Source: Caprella mutica
Taxonomy: Eukaryota; Arthropoda; Malacostraca; Amphipoda; Caprellidae
DNA length: 64,000 nt
Assembly: GCA_947561585.1 (NCBI GenBank)
Contig: CANNZV010000114.1
Location: forward strand, 396,482-460,481
Direction of reading: 5' to 3'
The notes under the pieces: model-generated
The model's database searches: none
Told to the model about the DNA's origin: nothing
Seen by the model: the letters and a program-made list of their open reading frames with translations, nothing else
Made by a program: the position numbers and the translations under genes
In this document: positions 1-12,469 of the stretch, one piece after another
Position numbering within the stretch: position 1 is the first letter of the stretch
How the letters are laid out: every line of letters begins with the position of its first letter

Positions 1-1640
1 TTAAATACGATTCAGAATATAATCATCAAGTAAGATAATAAGAAATAAAATAATTTTGATAATACAATTTGGTGAACTACGAATTGATAAAGCACAGTAA
101 TGATAAAGTACGATTGGCTGAATAAAATGAATAGGGACGATTGGCTGAATAATTACGATTGACTAAAGTAACAATGGTTAAAAAGAATTGATTAAAGTAC
201 GATTGAATAAAGTAAGATAAGTTAAAAGTTCGTAAATGAATCACAATATAATATTGAAGTACGATTCACACATACGATAGTCTCTTCACTCTCACTCTGA
301 TAGTTGCTTCAATGAACTATAACTATTATAATGACTATTCTATGCTAATAAAGTACTATTATTATAATCCGTAGCAGTGAAAGAGTCTATAGACTCAATA
401 GGTAAAATAGTGAGTAAATAAGTAAGAGATATTTATAATAGGAACGGGAAAAGAATTTACATTAAATTCCAATAAAGGAATTTTCCAGGTTTTATTGCAT
501 TATTTATGAAGTGAGTGAATCGTACTGAACTTATGAAGCAATGCGCAATATTTAATGAAAATGGAATTAATTAAAAAAATTTACTTTCACTAACTAAATA
601 TTTATATGTTAGATAAGACTTGATGGGAATGACTATCCGTTATTATAGTTTTATCTAATGTTTTTAATAAAGAGTATGTAAATTCGTTCTTTATTTTATA
701 TGTATTTTTTTTTTATTCAGTTGCATATTAATATATTTTCTATTTTCCTGTCGATTTAGGATATTAACATTTCAAAAATATTTCATATTAAAAAATAGAT
801 CTACAGAACACAAAATAAATATAAATAATAATTACAACTTATTGAATTTTAGAAATTAGTTAAATTTTACATTTAATATTTTCAATCAATTTTACATGTA
901 GTCAACTCTCAAATTTCAGGATACTTATATAAAATAATTAAATAATTTATCATGAAATATAATTTAATTTTCATACTATTGGTAGACTATAGGAAAAAAT
1001 AATAAACAATATTTCAAATGGTATTAAAATTTAATCTGTGACTTCTCCATTTAATTTAATAGGATTAAACTATTTTTAAACTGTGAATCCCTATTCAAAA
1101 GAAATTAGAAAAAATTAAATGATGAAATAAAGCTTAACAATAGAAAACAAATAATAATTATAAATTAGAGTGTACCAGATTTGAATTAAATAGATAATTA
1201 TATTTTCAATGGGTCATCGTAAAAAAAAATTAATAACATTATTGTGGAAAGAATAATAACAAAATACATAATTCAACTCGGCAATTTGAATGGTATCCAA
1301 GATACCGGCAGGTATCATGGATACCACTTTCATTTTCCTTTCTTAATAAAAACATATATTTAATCTCTTCTAGCCCGGGTATATTAAGTATTATGATTTA
1401 AAGCATTAAATACTGCAATATTAAAACTTCCATTGATATGATTATTTACTCAAGCCTCAATATTTTAAGCAGGTTACCATAGAATCATTCAAAATATTAA
1501 AAGATAAAAGAATCGTATTGATGCAATCTAACCGTAGTTTATTTTACGCTTTTCACAGGGCAGATGATCAGAGCAAAGAATTTCCCAAGCCTTTTGTACA
1601 GTACAATAAGCCAACTAAATCTCTGCAAACAAATTACAAT
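1..1640. other. AT-rich non-coding DNA
   Basis: No open frame of useful length occurs on either strand. A loose, degenerate direct repeat containing GTACGATTGGCTGAATAA recurs between about 100 and 260. A near-palindrome at 1291-1326 (GGTATCC...GGATACC) belongs to the hairpin core shared by several foldback elements in this window. Nothing else is recognisable. Confidence 0.6.
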
Positions 1641-1650
1641 CCCTGTGACA

Positions 1651-1860
1651 AATGTGGGTAATGCCATCTAGATGATGCCTTAGCCTAATCATTTCATCTC
1701 AATGCCACCTAGAAAAAGCCTTAGCCTGATAATATTGCTAAAAATGCCATCACGGTAAAGCCATAGTCTGATTATATTGCTAGTAATACCACCTAGAAAA
1801 AGCCTTAGCCTGAGCAAATTGTAACAATGCTATCTAGATAAAGCCTGATCATATTAGTTC
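1651..1860. repeat. Degenerate 44-bp tandem repeat, left block
   Basis: About four or five diverged units built around AATGCCATCTAGATAAAGCC. They match the better-preserved array at 2586-2790. The two blocks are separated by a LINE remnant, which suggests that one array was split by insertion. Confidence 0.7.
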
Positions 1861-2031
1861 TGTTTTTTCATTATACTGTAAAATTGCTAGAAATTTATTA
1901 GTCACTGTACATGTGGATATTCATGTGGATCTTGGTTTAGTAAAATAATAAAATAATGATAAATACCATGAAGTATACCGTATTCTCTTACAGTAATAGT
2001 TAATAGATAAATCCTGTAATGATTGATGGAT

Positions 2032-2560
2032 GCAATATAGAATCCCTAGGTTTGAATTTAGATAATAATCGCACTTATCAATCACACATTAAAAAGTTGA
2101 CCTCTATCACATCCAGATTTATTGGTATGTTGTGGAAAGTAAGAGAAGTACTACCATGCAACGTTCTCAAAAACTGTATATAATTCTTATATTCATTCGA
2201 CAATAAGTTATGCTATTGAAATTTGGTATGGAGCTGCTAATTATTTAACTGAGAGTGTTTTGAGACTTCAGAAGGAGGCAGTACGCATCATCAATGGAAG
2301 TGAAAGAAATGCCCACACTGCACTTATTTTCAAGATATCAAATTTTTAAACTTAAATAGTGTGTTTATACATAGAGTAGGATTGCATTTTTATAAAACAT
2401 TGCATATAGAAAATTACGATCATACATTGTTGAACTCTATTCTGCCTAATACTAATATTCATTCTAATAACACTAGAAACAATAATATTACTTTTCCTCG
2501 GTATAATAGATCTAAATTTAAAAATTCTCTCTTCCGTAATGGATGTAAAATTTTGTGATA
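2032..2560 (+). pseudogene. LINE (non-LTR retrotransposon) RT C-terminal remnant
   Basis: Reading across two or more frame shifts gives an order typical of the end of a CR1/Jockey-type reverse transcriptase ORF. There is an SLGLNLDNN segment, then a helix-rich stretch (SHIKKL...RFIGMLWKVR), then SYAIEIWYGAA, LQKEAVRIING and AHTALIFKISNF. An asparagine-rich NTRNNN tail (about 2460-2500) follows, as in the C-termini of such ORFs. In-frame stops and frame changes (near 2178 and 2350) show it is dead. The N-terminal endonuclease and RT catalytic core are absent. The family call rests on pattern recognition of the C-terminal region only. Confidence 0.7.
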
Positions 2561-2585
2561 ATCAATAAATGAAAATATTGCTAAC

Positions 2586-2790
2586 AATGCCATCTAGATA
2601 AAGCCTTAACCTGATATCAAATTGCTTGCAATGCCATCTAGATAAAGCCTTAACCTGATATCAAATTGCTCGCAATGCCATCTAGATAAAGTCTTAACCT
2701 GATATCAAATTGCTCGCAATGCCATCTAGATAAAGCCTTAACCTTATCATATTGTTAATAATGCCTTCTAGATGATGCCTTAGCCAAACC
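2586..2790. repeat. 44-bp tandem repeat, right block
   Basis: About five units with a 44-bp period (AATGCCATCTAGATAAAGCC...CTGATATCAAATTG). The middle units are nearly identical and the last is diverged. It is the continuation of the 1651-1860 block. Confidence 0.85.
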
Positions 2791-3105
2791 ATATAGTAAA
2801 TATTGAATATAGAAATATATATACACATAGCACTATATTTTTTAGGATTAATTACACTAGTAATCTCCATTTGTCTCATTAACTAGACTTATAAATCTCA
2901 GGTTACAAACGACTGTAAAAACGGAACTATAAGTCGCGATGTTACCTGTCAAAGTTACACACCGCCACTTACTTAGTCCATAAATTACGGTGTTAAGAGA
3001 AGTGACTGCTGCTATTACCTCATTGGGGAGTTGGTATTCTAATGGTAATTGAGGGTATTAGTGTGACAGGCAACAACGAGAACGAGGAAAAAGGTAACTG
3101 GAGAA
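2791..3105. other. Unassigned spacer
   Basis: AT-rich, then a mixed-composition stretch. No gene, inverted repeat or array was recognised. Confidence 0.5.
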
Positions 3106-3962
3106 AACTAGGGCACACGTAGAGCGCATACCCTCGCCGCTGCTCATAAATGACATTGATCATCCAATAACCCTTGAGTTATAAATGACCTTTGACCTGA
3201 TAGCTGCCAAAATCTTACTAAACAGTTCCTAAATATTCACTAATCTTCCTACCAAATTTTAGGCAATTTGGTTGAATAGCTTTTGAGTTATGCAAAATAC
3301 AAATATATAAACTAGATTACGTGCACTCGGTAATGCGCATACTTGGCCGCCGCTTATAAATGACCTCAACCATCCAATAATATTTAATTTATAAATGACA
3401 TTGACATCAACCTTGGATCCGTTTGCTCCTAAAATATAATAGTAAATATAACCAAATTGTTCCTGCATATTGACCAATCGTCCCACCAAGTTTCATGCAA
3501 TATGGTTGTACACTTGTTGAGTTATAAATGACCTTGACCTTTGACCGAATCGCAACCAAAATTCTAACAGATGATCCCTGGACATTGTCCAATCGTCCCA
3601 TCAAATTACAGACAAATTGGTTGAATACTTTTTGAGTTATAAATGGCCTTGACCTTGATCTTTGACCACTGACCCGATTGCTTCTAAAATCTAACAAAAT
3701 GATTCCTGTATATTGACCAATCGTCCCACCAAGTTTCATGCAATATGGTTCAATACTTTTTGAGTTATAAATGACCATGACCTTGAGCTTTGATCGGGTC
3801 GCTCCTTAAATTCTACCAGCAGGTCACTGGACATTGATCAATCGCTTCACTAAATTTCAGGCAATTTGGTTGAGCACTTTTTCAGGCGAATAATAAGATG
3901 ATAAATGAATAAATAAATAAATTCCGTCTATAATATAACCTTTCCGGATTCTGCGAGGGTGA
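3106..3962. repeat. Dispersed repeat with internal ~115-bp repeats and TGACCTTTGACC motifs
   Basis: Successive degenerate units of roughly 115 bp share TTGAGTTATAAATGACC, a GACCTTTGACC segment, a conserved CCAATCGTCCCACCAA block and CAATTTGGTTGAATAC. One end carries a GAGCGCATACC...CGCCGC block (about 3122-3142 and again near 3325-3355). The other end has AATATAACCTTTCCGGATTC. The same organisation recurs at 5088-5556, so this is a dispersed element family, here in at least one long or compound copy. Any open frames through it carry no protein similarity I recognise. Confidence 0.7.
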
Positions 3963-4284
3963 TAAAGTTAAAATTATAATAAATTTTGAAAAAAATTATT
4001 ACACAAATATTAGCAAAATAATAAATAGTCCTTTAATATTTGAAAGTAATCAACACCATTCATTTTGAGAAGAGGAAAAATATTTTCAAATCAAATTCCA
4101 CCATGTTCTGCACCTGTTCAATTACTTGGAAGAACATCAGAATAAACACACTCTAAAAAAATCACTGTGAAGGAATTGATGGTGAAAATATTCATGTAAG
4201 GGGTGGAACCACTACTTTCATTTGGAGAAATGGGGGAAATGGAGGGGAACAGGACACTCTCATTCAAACCATGGGGTGAAAAAA

Positions 4285-5035
4285 TTATTTAAACCATTGT
4301 TTCGAAAAATAATCAAAACATGGATTCCAAAATTATGGTTGCAAAATTGTTATTCAAATTCTTGTTTTAATTTGTTAAACTATTGTTTTAACTTCTTTAA
4401 ATCGCAGTTTCAATTCATATTTAAACCACATTTTCAATTTTTTAAACCATTTTTTCAGTTTTTTTTAAACCACTGTTTTAATTTTACAAACCACAGTTTC
4501 AGTTTTTTTGAATCACAGTTTCAATTTTTTTGAATCACAGTTTCAATTTTTAAACCACAGTTTCAGTTTTTTTGAATCACAGTTTCAAATTTTTAAACAA
4601 CAGTTTCAGTTTTTTTGAATCACAGTTTCAATTTTTTTGAATCACAGTTTCAATTTTTAAACCACAGTTTCAGTTTTTTTGAATCACAGTTTCAAATTTT
4701 TAAACAACAGTTTCAGTTTTTTTGAATCACAGTTTCAATTTTTAAACCACAGTTTCAGTTTTTTTGAATCACAGTTTCAATTTTTAAACCACAGTTTCAG
4801 TTTTTTTGAATCACAGTTTCAATTTTTAAACAACAGTTTCAGTTTTTTTGAATCACAGTTTCAAATTTTTAAACAACAGTTTCAATTTTTTTGAATCACA
4901 GTTTCAAATTTTTAAACAACAGTTTCAGTTTTTTTGAATCACAGTTTCAAATTTTTAAACAACAGTTTCAGTTTTTTTTAAACTACAGTTTCAGTTTTTT
5001 AAACCGTTCTTTCATTTTTTCAAACCATTGGTTCA
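4285..5035. repeat. 42-bp (2 x 21) minisatellite
   Basis: Units alternate TTTTTTGAATCACAGTTTCA and TTTTTAAACCACAGTTTCA. The array is well ordered from about 4490 to 4980 and degenerate at both edges. Because 42 is a multiple of three, frames stay open (for example 4222-4533 and 4679-4894). Their translations are only a phenylalanine-rich echo of the repeat and are not genes. Confidence 0.9.
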
Positions 5036-5087
5036 ATTTATGGAATTGATTGACTAATTGACTACCCAAGTCAAAAGAAATGTAACT

Positions 5088-5556
5088 AGATTACGTGCAT
5101 TCGATAGAGCGCATACCTTCGCCACCGCTTATCCGTTTGCTACCATAATCTAACAAACTGGTGACTGAATAATAACCAATCGATCCACCACGTTACATGT
5201 AATATGGTTCAATACTTTTTGAATTATTGAGTTATAAATGACCTTGACCTTGACCTTTGACCGGATCGCTCCCAAAATTCTACCAGATGGTTCGTGGACA
5301 TTATCCAATCGTCCCATCAAATTTCAGACAATTTGGTTGAATATTTTTTGAGTTATTGAGTTATAAATGGCCTTGACCTTGATCTTTGACCTTTGACCCG
5401 ATCGCTCCCCAAATTCTACCAGCAGGTCACTAGACATTGACCAATCGTTTCACCAAATTTCATGCAATTTGGTTGAACACTTTTTCAGTTAAGCGAATAA
5501 CAATATGATAAATAAATGTCGTCAATAATATAACCTTCCCGCATTCCGCGAAGGTA
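5088..5556. repeat. Second copy of the TGACCTTTGACC dispersed repeat
   Basis: Runs from a GTGCATTCGATAGAGCGCATACC...CGCC end to an AATATAACCTTCCCGCATTC end, matching the layout at 3106-3962. The inner units again carry TGACCTTGACCTTGACC and TTTGACC. The two copies lie either side of the 42-bp minisatellite. Confidence 0.75.
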
Positions 5557-5933
5557 ATAATGAATCGTATGCTGACAATTAATGATGAAAAGATTATCTA
5601 CCTACGACTTCAAACAAATTGACGAAAATCAAATTGTAATTTATGGGTAAATTTTAAACACATTTATAGTCTATCGTCGAGCATTCCTGATGATGATATG
5701 CAAGAATTATGATATTTTCGAAAAAATACAATCGAAGAAACCTTCTTTCAATTGCAATTTTTCCGAATGGTTAGATTCTTCACCAATATTCGACTCCTTT
5801 GCCAGAAAGGATTCGATCCTTTCTCTCGATCGCCTCTTCTACTCAGTATATTGGATATAAAAGAGACACTGCATAGGAACCGACCCACTGCAATCGAGTG
5901 GAAGGGAGCGATTGTGGGTACGGGGATAGCATT
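5557..5933. other. Unassigned spacer before the 23-bp array
   Basis: Contains a short open frame (5752-5952) whose end is already array sequence. GATATAAAAG near 5855 resembles a TATA box, but nothing downstream supports a gene. I treat it as non-coding. Confidence 0.4.
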
Positions 5934-6955
5934 AGGGATAGGCAGGGGATAGCATTAGGGATAGGCAGTGGATAGCATTAGGGATAGGCAGTGGATAGCA
6001 TTAGGGATAGGCAGTGGATAACATTAGGGATAGGCAGTGGATAGCATTAGAGATAGGCAGTGGATAGCATTAGGGATAGGCAGTGGATAACATTAGAGAT
6101 AGGCAGTGGATAGCATTAGGGATAGGCAGTGGATAACATTAGGGATAGGCAGTGGATAGCATTAGGGATAGGCAGTGGATAGCATTAGAGATAGGCAGTG
6201 GATAGCATTAGGGATAGGCAGTGGATAACATTAGGGATAGGCAGTGGATAGCATTAGGGATAGGCAGTGGATAGCATTAGGGATAGGCAGTGGATAGCAT
6301 TAGGGATAGGCAGTGGATAGCATTAGGGATAGGCAGTGGATAGCATTAGGAATAGGCAGTGGATAGCATTAGGGATAGACAGTGGATAGCATTAGGGATA
6401 GGCAGTGGATAGCATTAGGGATAGGCAGTGGATAGCATTAGGGATAGGCAGGGGATAGCATTAGGGATAGGCAGTGGATAGCATTAGGGATAGGCAGTGG
6501 ATAGCATTAGGGATAGGCAGTGGATAGCATTAGGGATAGGCAGTGGATAGCATTAGGGATAGGCAGTGGATAGCATTAGGGATAGGCAGTGGATAGCATT
6601 AGGGATAGGCAGGGGATAGCATTAGGGATAGGCAGTGGATAGCATTAGGGATAGGCAGTGGATAGCATTAGGGATAGGCAGGGGATAGCATTAGGGATAG
6701 GCAGGGGATAGTATTAGGGATAGGCAGTGGATAGCATTAGGGATAGGCAGTGGATAGCATTAGGGATAGGCAGTGGATAGCATTAGGGATAGGCAGTGGA
6801 TAGCATTAGGGATAGGCAGTGGATAGCATTAGGGATAGGCAGTGGATAGCATTAGGGATAGGCAGTGGATAGCATTAGGGATAGGCAGTGGATAGCATTA
6901 GGGATAGGCAGTGGATAGCATTAGGGATAGGCAGTGGATAGCATTAGGGATAAAT
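5934..6955. repeat. 23-bp minisatellite (~44 units)
   Basis: Tandem GATAGCATTAGGGATAGGCAGTG units over about 1.02 kb. A few recurring variants occur (GATAACATT, TTAGAGATA, GCAGGGG). Each unit contains TTAGGGATAGG, which resembles telomeric sequence, but the 23-bp periodicity is not telomeric. Confidence 0.97.
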
Positions 6956-8388
6956 GAGCTTATATTGGGTTTTTTTCTATCCCTTCTCTGTAGATCTTTT
7001 TATATCCAGGCTACTGACTAATTTAAAAATCTAGTGTGAATGTATCAGGTAATTCTAATATTTAAAATTCATTATTTTTCAGCTTTATTTTAATGAAATT
7101 ATTTTATAAGGGCTAGGGTAAGTTTAGAGTTATCGTACTGTTCCATATTTTCGGACAATGTAAGAAACACGTTTATAATACTTAACTGTTATTTAATTGG
7201 TATCCAAGATATCAGAAAGTATCATGGATACAAATTAAAATAAAAGTATTATTTACTTTTTTTAAATGCTCTAAAATATGAAAGCATCCAATAACACAGA
7301 ACTTACCCTCTGTCCATTAGAAAAAAATAAAACCTATTCTATATATATTTAGAAATATCTTCTTAACAGTTGCAACAATATAGGATGCACAGTGAGGATG
7401 TTTCCTTTACACCACACCTGTGCACGGTGCACAGCTGCTTGTTACGTATAACTTACGCACGTGTTAACACCACCAGGACAACATGTGTTGTAGCGATATT
7501 GTGGGGGGGGGGGAGGGGGTACATACTCCATGTTATTGGTATGGCAAGTTATAGAGTATAGTCTATACTAATAATTTCCGTAGTGTGTTTATTTATTTGG
7601 TGTCCGCTTTTACACTACGGGTATCAAGCATGAAGAATGTAACTATGATACGCACGGGAATATATTGACTTGATATTTAAATTCCCCTGTTTTTATTCAA
7701 TAAATAAATGTTTTTATCTATGAAAAAGGAATTAGTTTATGCAGAAAAATGAATTTTATATTAATTAGTTAAAAATAACCTAACAACGGATAATAACTAT
7801 CCATTGAAGACCCGTTATTTTTAAGGGGCAAATACACTAGTATAATATAGTTCCCTTGGTATTGATTAACCAAGAGTCATTTTAGTTATTTCACTGTAAT
7901 TAAAGAGAAATTTAAATATAGCCTGTAGTATGGTATATAATTTATAAAATTATCAATTTGTAAATACTAATCAGAAGAATTATATATAAGTATTGGTATA
8001 TATAAAGAGTCACTTTAGTTATTAAACTTTAGTTAAAGAGAACTGTAAATATTAATTGTGATATAGCATATAACTAGGAAAATATTAACTAGTAAAAAAT
8101 AACAATTAGGAAAGTTATACATAAATATTCATTATAGACTAATATGATGCAGCGTTGTATAAGCATGTTCATATAGGTTTGATGTAAACAAACATGATAT
8201 TCAACATATTTACTACAGTACCATGATGATGTCAATTTCTAATATTTACAAGGAAAATTAAATACAAAGGATTCGAAGAAGCAGTCGGAAAGGAAAGTGG
8301 CTCCTTTAACAAAGTTACTTACCACCAAAAGGTTCACAGATAATTTTAGTAAAATGTTTAAAAATCATCATATATATCCTTTTCTAAG
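6956..8388. other. Non-coding stretch
   Basis: AT-rich with a poly-G run (about 7501-7515) and a hairpin core at 7198-7232 (GGTATCC...GGATAC). At 8265-8310 a segment (GAAGAAGCAGTC, GGAAAGTGG) has a diverged match at 52758-52803. The open frame at 7370-7561 runs through the G tract and shows no protein features. Confidence 0.5.
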
Positions 8389-8390
8389 TT

Positions 8391-8630
8391 AAGTTACGAA
8401 TAATCGGTCAGTACTACATCTTCGGTCATATCAGAAAAAACGATTTTATAATTGTTATTTAATTTTTATGTTCATTGGTGCAGGTATCATGGCTACCAAT
8501 AAAAATAAAAATTAAATAACAATAATTATAATATCGTTTTTTCTTGTGCTGTGTAATAATAATTATCATTATATTGTGTTTTCTTATATGACCGAAGATG
8601 TAGTACTGACCGATAATTCGTAACTTACCC
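8391..8630. mobile_element. Foldback MITE, GTTACGAATTATCGGTCAG family
   Basis: The left arm (TTACGAATAATCGGTCAG, ACATCTTCGGTCATAT) and right arm (ATATGACCGAAGATGT, CTGACCGATAATTCGTAA) are long inverted repeats. The centre is AT-rich and carries a GGTATCATGG hairpin core. There is no transposase. A related copy lies at 36551-37472. The minus-strand frame at 8459-8746 merely crosses it. Confidence 0.8.
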
Positions 8631-9300
8631 TCTATACTAATATTTATTCCATTTCCCCTCACATTTTCATCAAATGATTTCCCTTTCTCATTTAATACCT
8701 GGTACATCATCATCGACATTAGGTAGTTCCCATCTGCCTCAATCACCTCTACAGTTACGATGATTTCCCTAACAATGGGCCCTAATTGGACAATGAGCTG
8801 TGAGTAAAACTCACGATTTGGTGGGATTAAACAATAGAAAGGTGGGTAAAACTAACGGTAACGTGATACCGATCAACATAATGCAATTTACCACCTTTGC
8901 AATATTCATTCATTAAATTTGTTCCTGATACATTCTGTTCAGTATATATATTATTCATTGTTTCAAACATCATGTAATGACTATGCAATAAAAGGTGAAA
9001 CTAATTCACTCTGTTCCGAGTTTTATTCAATCTATTGAAATATCAGAGTGTTTACATTATTCCTTAGCATAAATGTTAACTTAATAGAATGTAGGCCTGT
9101 AACCTTTTTATAGCATTTGACTTAATGTATATTGACATATAGAAAGAGGAGAAATAGACTGGTGATAGCGGCAAGGAATGAGAGTCAGAAATGGAAAGAG
9201 AAAAATAGTGAAAAGTTATAACTTATAACTATGATCAACATTTAAATTTAGGGAAAATTACTACATTTGATAGAAAAAGTGTTCAGAAATTGACACTTCA
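8631..9300. other. Non-coding spacer
   Basis: No gene or array recognised. It contains ordinary AT-rich sequence and leads directly into the 15-bp array. Confidence 0.5.
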
Positions 9301-10712
9301 TTGACCTCTCACTCACCACTCTCTCACTCACCACACTCTCACTCACCACTCTCTCACTCACCACACTCTCACTCACCACTCTCTCACTCACCACTCTCTC
9401 ACTCACCACTCTCTCACTCACCACTCTCTCACTCACCACTCTCTCACTCACAACTCTGTCACTCACCACTCTCTCACTCACAACTCTGTCACTCACCACT
9501 CTCTCACTCACCACTCTGTCACTCACCACTCTGTCACTCACCACTCTCTCACTCACCACTCTGTCACTCACCACTCTCTCACTCACCACTCTGTCACTCA
9601 CCACTCTCTCACTCACCACTCTGTCACTCACCACTCTCTCACTCACCACTATGTCACTCACCACTCTCTCAATCACCACTCTCTCACTCCCCACTCACCA
9701 TTCTCTCACTCACCACTCTCTCACTCACCACTCTCTCACTCACCACTTACCACTCTCTCACTCCCCACTCACCACTCTCTCACTCATCACTCACCACTCT
9801 CTCACTCACCACTCTCTCATTCACCACTCACCATTCTCTCACTCACCACTCTCTCACTCACCACTCTCTCACTCACCACTTACCACTCTCTCACTCCCCA
9901 CTCACCACTCTCTCACTCATCACTCACCACTCTCTCACTCACCACTCTCTCATTCACCACTCACCACTCTCTCACTCACCACTCTCTCACTCACCACTCT
10001 CTCACTCACAACTCTGTCACTCACCACTCTCTCACTCACCACTCTGTCACTCACCACTCTGTCACTCACCACTCTCTCACTCACCACTCTGTCACTCACC
10101 ACTCTCTCACTCACCACTCTGTCACTCACCACTCTCTCACTCACCACTCTGTCACTCACCACTCTCTCACTCACCACTATGTCACTCACCACTCTCTCAC
10201 TCACCACTCTCTCACTCCCCACTCACCATTCTCTCACTCACCACTCTCTCACTCACCACTCTCTCACTCACCACTTACCACTCTCTCACTCCCCACTCAC
10301 CACTCTCTCACTCATCACTCACCACTCTCTCACTCACCACTCTCTCATTCACCACTCACCACTCTCTCACTCACCACTCTCTCACTCACCAATCTCTCAC
10401 TCACTACTCTGTCACTAACCACTCTCTCACTCACCACTCTTTCACTAACCACTCTCTCACTCACCACTCTCTCACTCACCAATCACCACTCTTTCACTCA
10501 CCACTCTCTCACTCACCATTCTCTCACTCACCACTCTCTCACTCACCAATCACCACTCTTTCACTCACGACTCTCTCACTCACCACTCTCTCACTCACCA
10601 CTCTCTCACTCACCACTCTATCACTCACCACTCTTTCACTCACCACTCTCTCACTCATCACTCACCACTCTTTCACTCACCACTCTCTCACTCACCACTC
10701 CATTCACTGGCA
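9301..10712. repeat. 15-bp minisatellite with higher-order structure
   Basis: CTCACTCACCACTCT units, with a CTGTCACTC variant and occasional 9-10-bp insertions (CCCCACTCACCA). A block of about 135 bp is repeated at about 9696-9830, 9831-9966 and again from about 10227, so a higher-order repeat overlies the 15-bp unit. Units lack stops in several frames, giving open frames up to 471 codons on + (SHSPL repeats) and 148 on - (RVVSE repeats). There is no sign of real coding. Confidence 0.97.
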
Positions 10713-11563
10713 ATAATTTAATTTTTCCCAGACGCATAATTTCGGCGTGTCTTTTATCGAAAGAACTCTTCAAAAGTGAAAAGAATAGGCAAGATAGTCT
10801 AGCGCCAATAAAAGTCTAATAGAGGATCTGAAATGTAATATTACTATTTTTAAAATGCTTCTCCGTTGACTTTGTATCAATGATAAATAATATCTTAGTC
10901 ACTTACCAGCGAAGTTCATGATAATCCATATTATTGTAAAGTAACTCCAGAGTCCATGTCTGTGTGTTATCCCTTTGGTGGCGGGGGGTGGCGCCCCCGT
11001 GGATGAATCTAAAGAGCCCATATAGCAGTCAGGAGGTGACCATTGCTATGACTTTCTTCCGATGAACCTTTATTATAGTTTCTAGAGAACTTTTTCATTT
11101 AATTCAAACATCTTCCACAGTTTACTCATCTGAAATATTATTTACTTTTACCATTCAAATGCAGTGTAACAGTTTACACTGTAACCACACTGTTAAAAAG
11201 CATTGCTAGAATTGTGTAAAAACAATCCGCAAATTAAAACTTACTTAACAGATAAAATAATTAAAATAAACTTATTTCCTTTACATAAAAATAAATGAAG
11301 CACAACACCAAAGAAATACTCAGTTGAAAAATAAATAAATGCTGGATATTTATCCCCGAAGTATATCTGAGAGGTTATTTAGAGGGTAGAATAAGGTTTA
11401 GTTTTCCATGCCAGGACACCGGATAGGCGGAGCGTGTTCCTCCACACCTTCACTCCACGGAACTCAAACTCAAACTGGAGGAACGTGTGCGAGGTGACTC
11501 TTGCATCTCTATTATCAGGATAAACTTATAAACACTGAATGGCAGGCAAGACACTATTGCCTT
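10713..11563. other. Unassigned spacer
   Basis: Contains a G-rich spot (about 10980-11000) and a short self-complementary segment (CAGTTTACACTG near 11168). No gene was recognised. Confidence 0.5.
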
Positions 11564-11665
11564 GAGGGCCGTACACACGTAGGGTTTTTTTAGTCTTTCC
11601 ACTAGACTTTTTCCTTAGCTCCTCCTTCTTTTTCAACGAGACTATAAGAAAAAGCGATATCATTA
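11564..11665. mobile_element. Single arm of the GGGCCGTACACAC MITE family
   Basis: AGGGCCGTACACACGTAGGG followed by AGTCTTTCCACTAGAC, CTCCTCCTTC and ACTATAAGAAAAAGCGATAT matches the left arm of the complete foldback at 39273-39539. The partner arm is not present nearby, so this is a solo arm or a decayed copy. Confidence 0.75.
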
Positions 11666-11984
11666 TTATTCATTTATCATTAAAAATCATGTGTTAAATG
11701 ATCAATAAACGTTAGATGGTTATATACCAATTATATGTATATAAGTAAATGCCAAAGATACACAATTAAAGTGACTAATGAAATAGACAATAGACCGCTA
11801 AAAGTCAGACTCCAAAAGGAAAATGTCACAATGGTTAGATAAACATTCTAATATAATAAAGCAAACTAAAATGTAGGGTAAAGTTGCAATCACCAGATGC
11901 GTATTTAAAATGTGATATAATTTTCAGTTGGTTAAGATTAAAAACACATCAAAATATTAATATTTTTAAATGCTCATATAACAA

Positions 11985-12345
11985 GCAGAACAATCAGCAG
12001 ACAACAAGCAAGACAATTAGCAGACAACAAGCAGAACAATCAACAGACAACAAGCAGAACAATAAGCAGGCAACAAGCAGAACAATCAGTAGACAACAAG
12101 CAGAACAATCAGCAGACAACAAGAAAAACAATCACCAGACAACAAGCAAAAAAATCACCAGACAACAAGCAAAAAAATCACCAGACAACAAGCAAAAAAA
12201 TCAGTAGACAACAAGCAGAACAATCACCTGACAACAAGCAAAACAATCACCTGACAACAATCAAAACAATCACCAGACAACAAGCAAAACAGTCATTAGA
12301 CAACAAGCAAAACAATCAGCAGACAACAATCAGAACAATCAAGCA
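11985..12345. repeat. 23-bp minisatellite (~15 units)
   Basis: ACAACAAGCAGAACAATCAGCAG-type units with a 23-bp period and variants (AAAAAATCACCAG, AACAATCACCTG). The preceding 320 bp (11666-11984) is featureless AT-rich DNA. The 107-codon frame here is a repeat artefact (QTTSKK-like). Confidence 0.93.
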
Positions 12346-12469
12346 CACACGTAAGTCTGTGATAATACCTCTCCATTTTCCTCTCTGTTTCTGATGTCAT
12401 CACGATTCCTAATTTAGTAAATTGCTTCAGTAATTCCTAGATTGAATGTCACATTGCTTCTATTCATGA

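Noticed and set aside
5934..6955. Possible interstitial telomere because of TTAGGG in each unit
   Set aside because: Period is 23 bp and the motif is embedded in TTAGGGATAGGCAG; true insect telomeric DNA would be contiguous TTAGG.
9248..10716. Open frames of 90-471 codons on both strands
   Set aside because: Pure translation of the 15-bp array; no start context, domain or composition change beyond the array.
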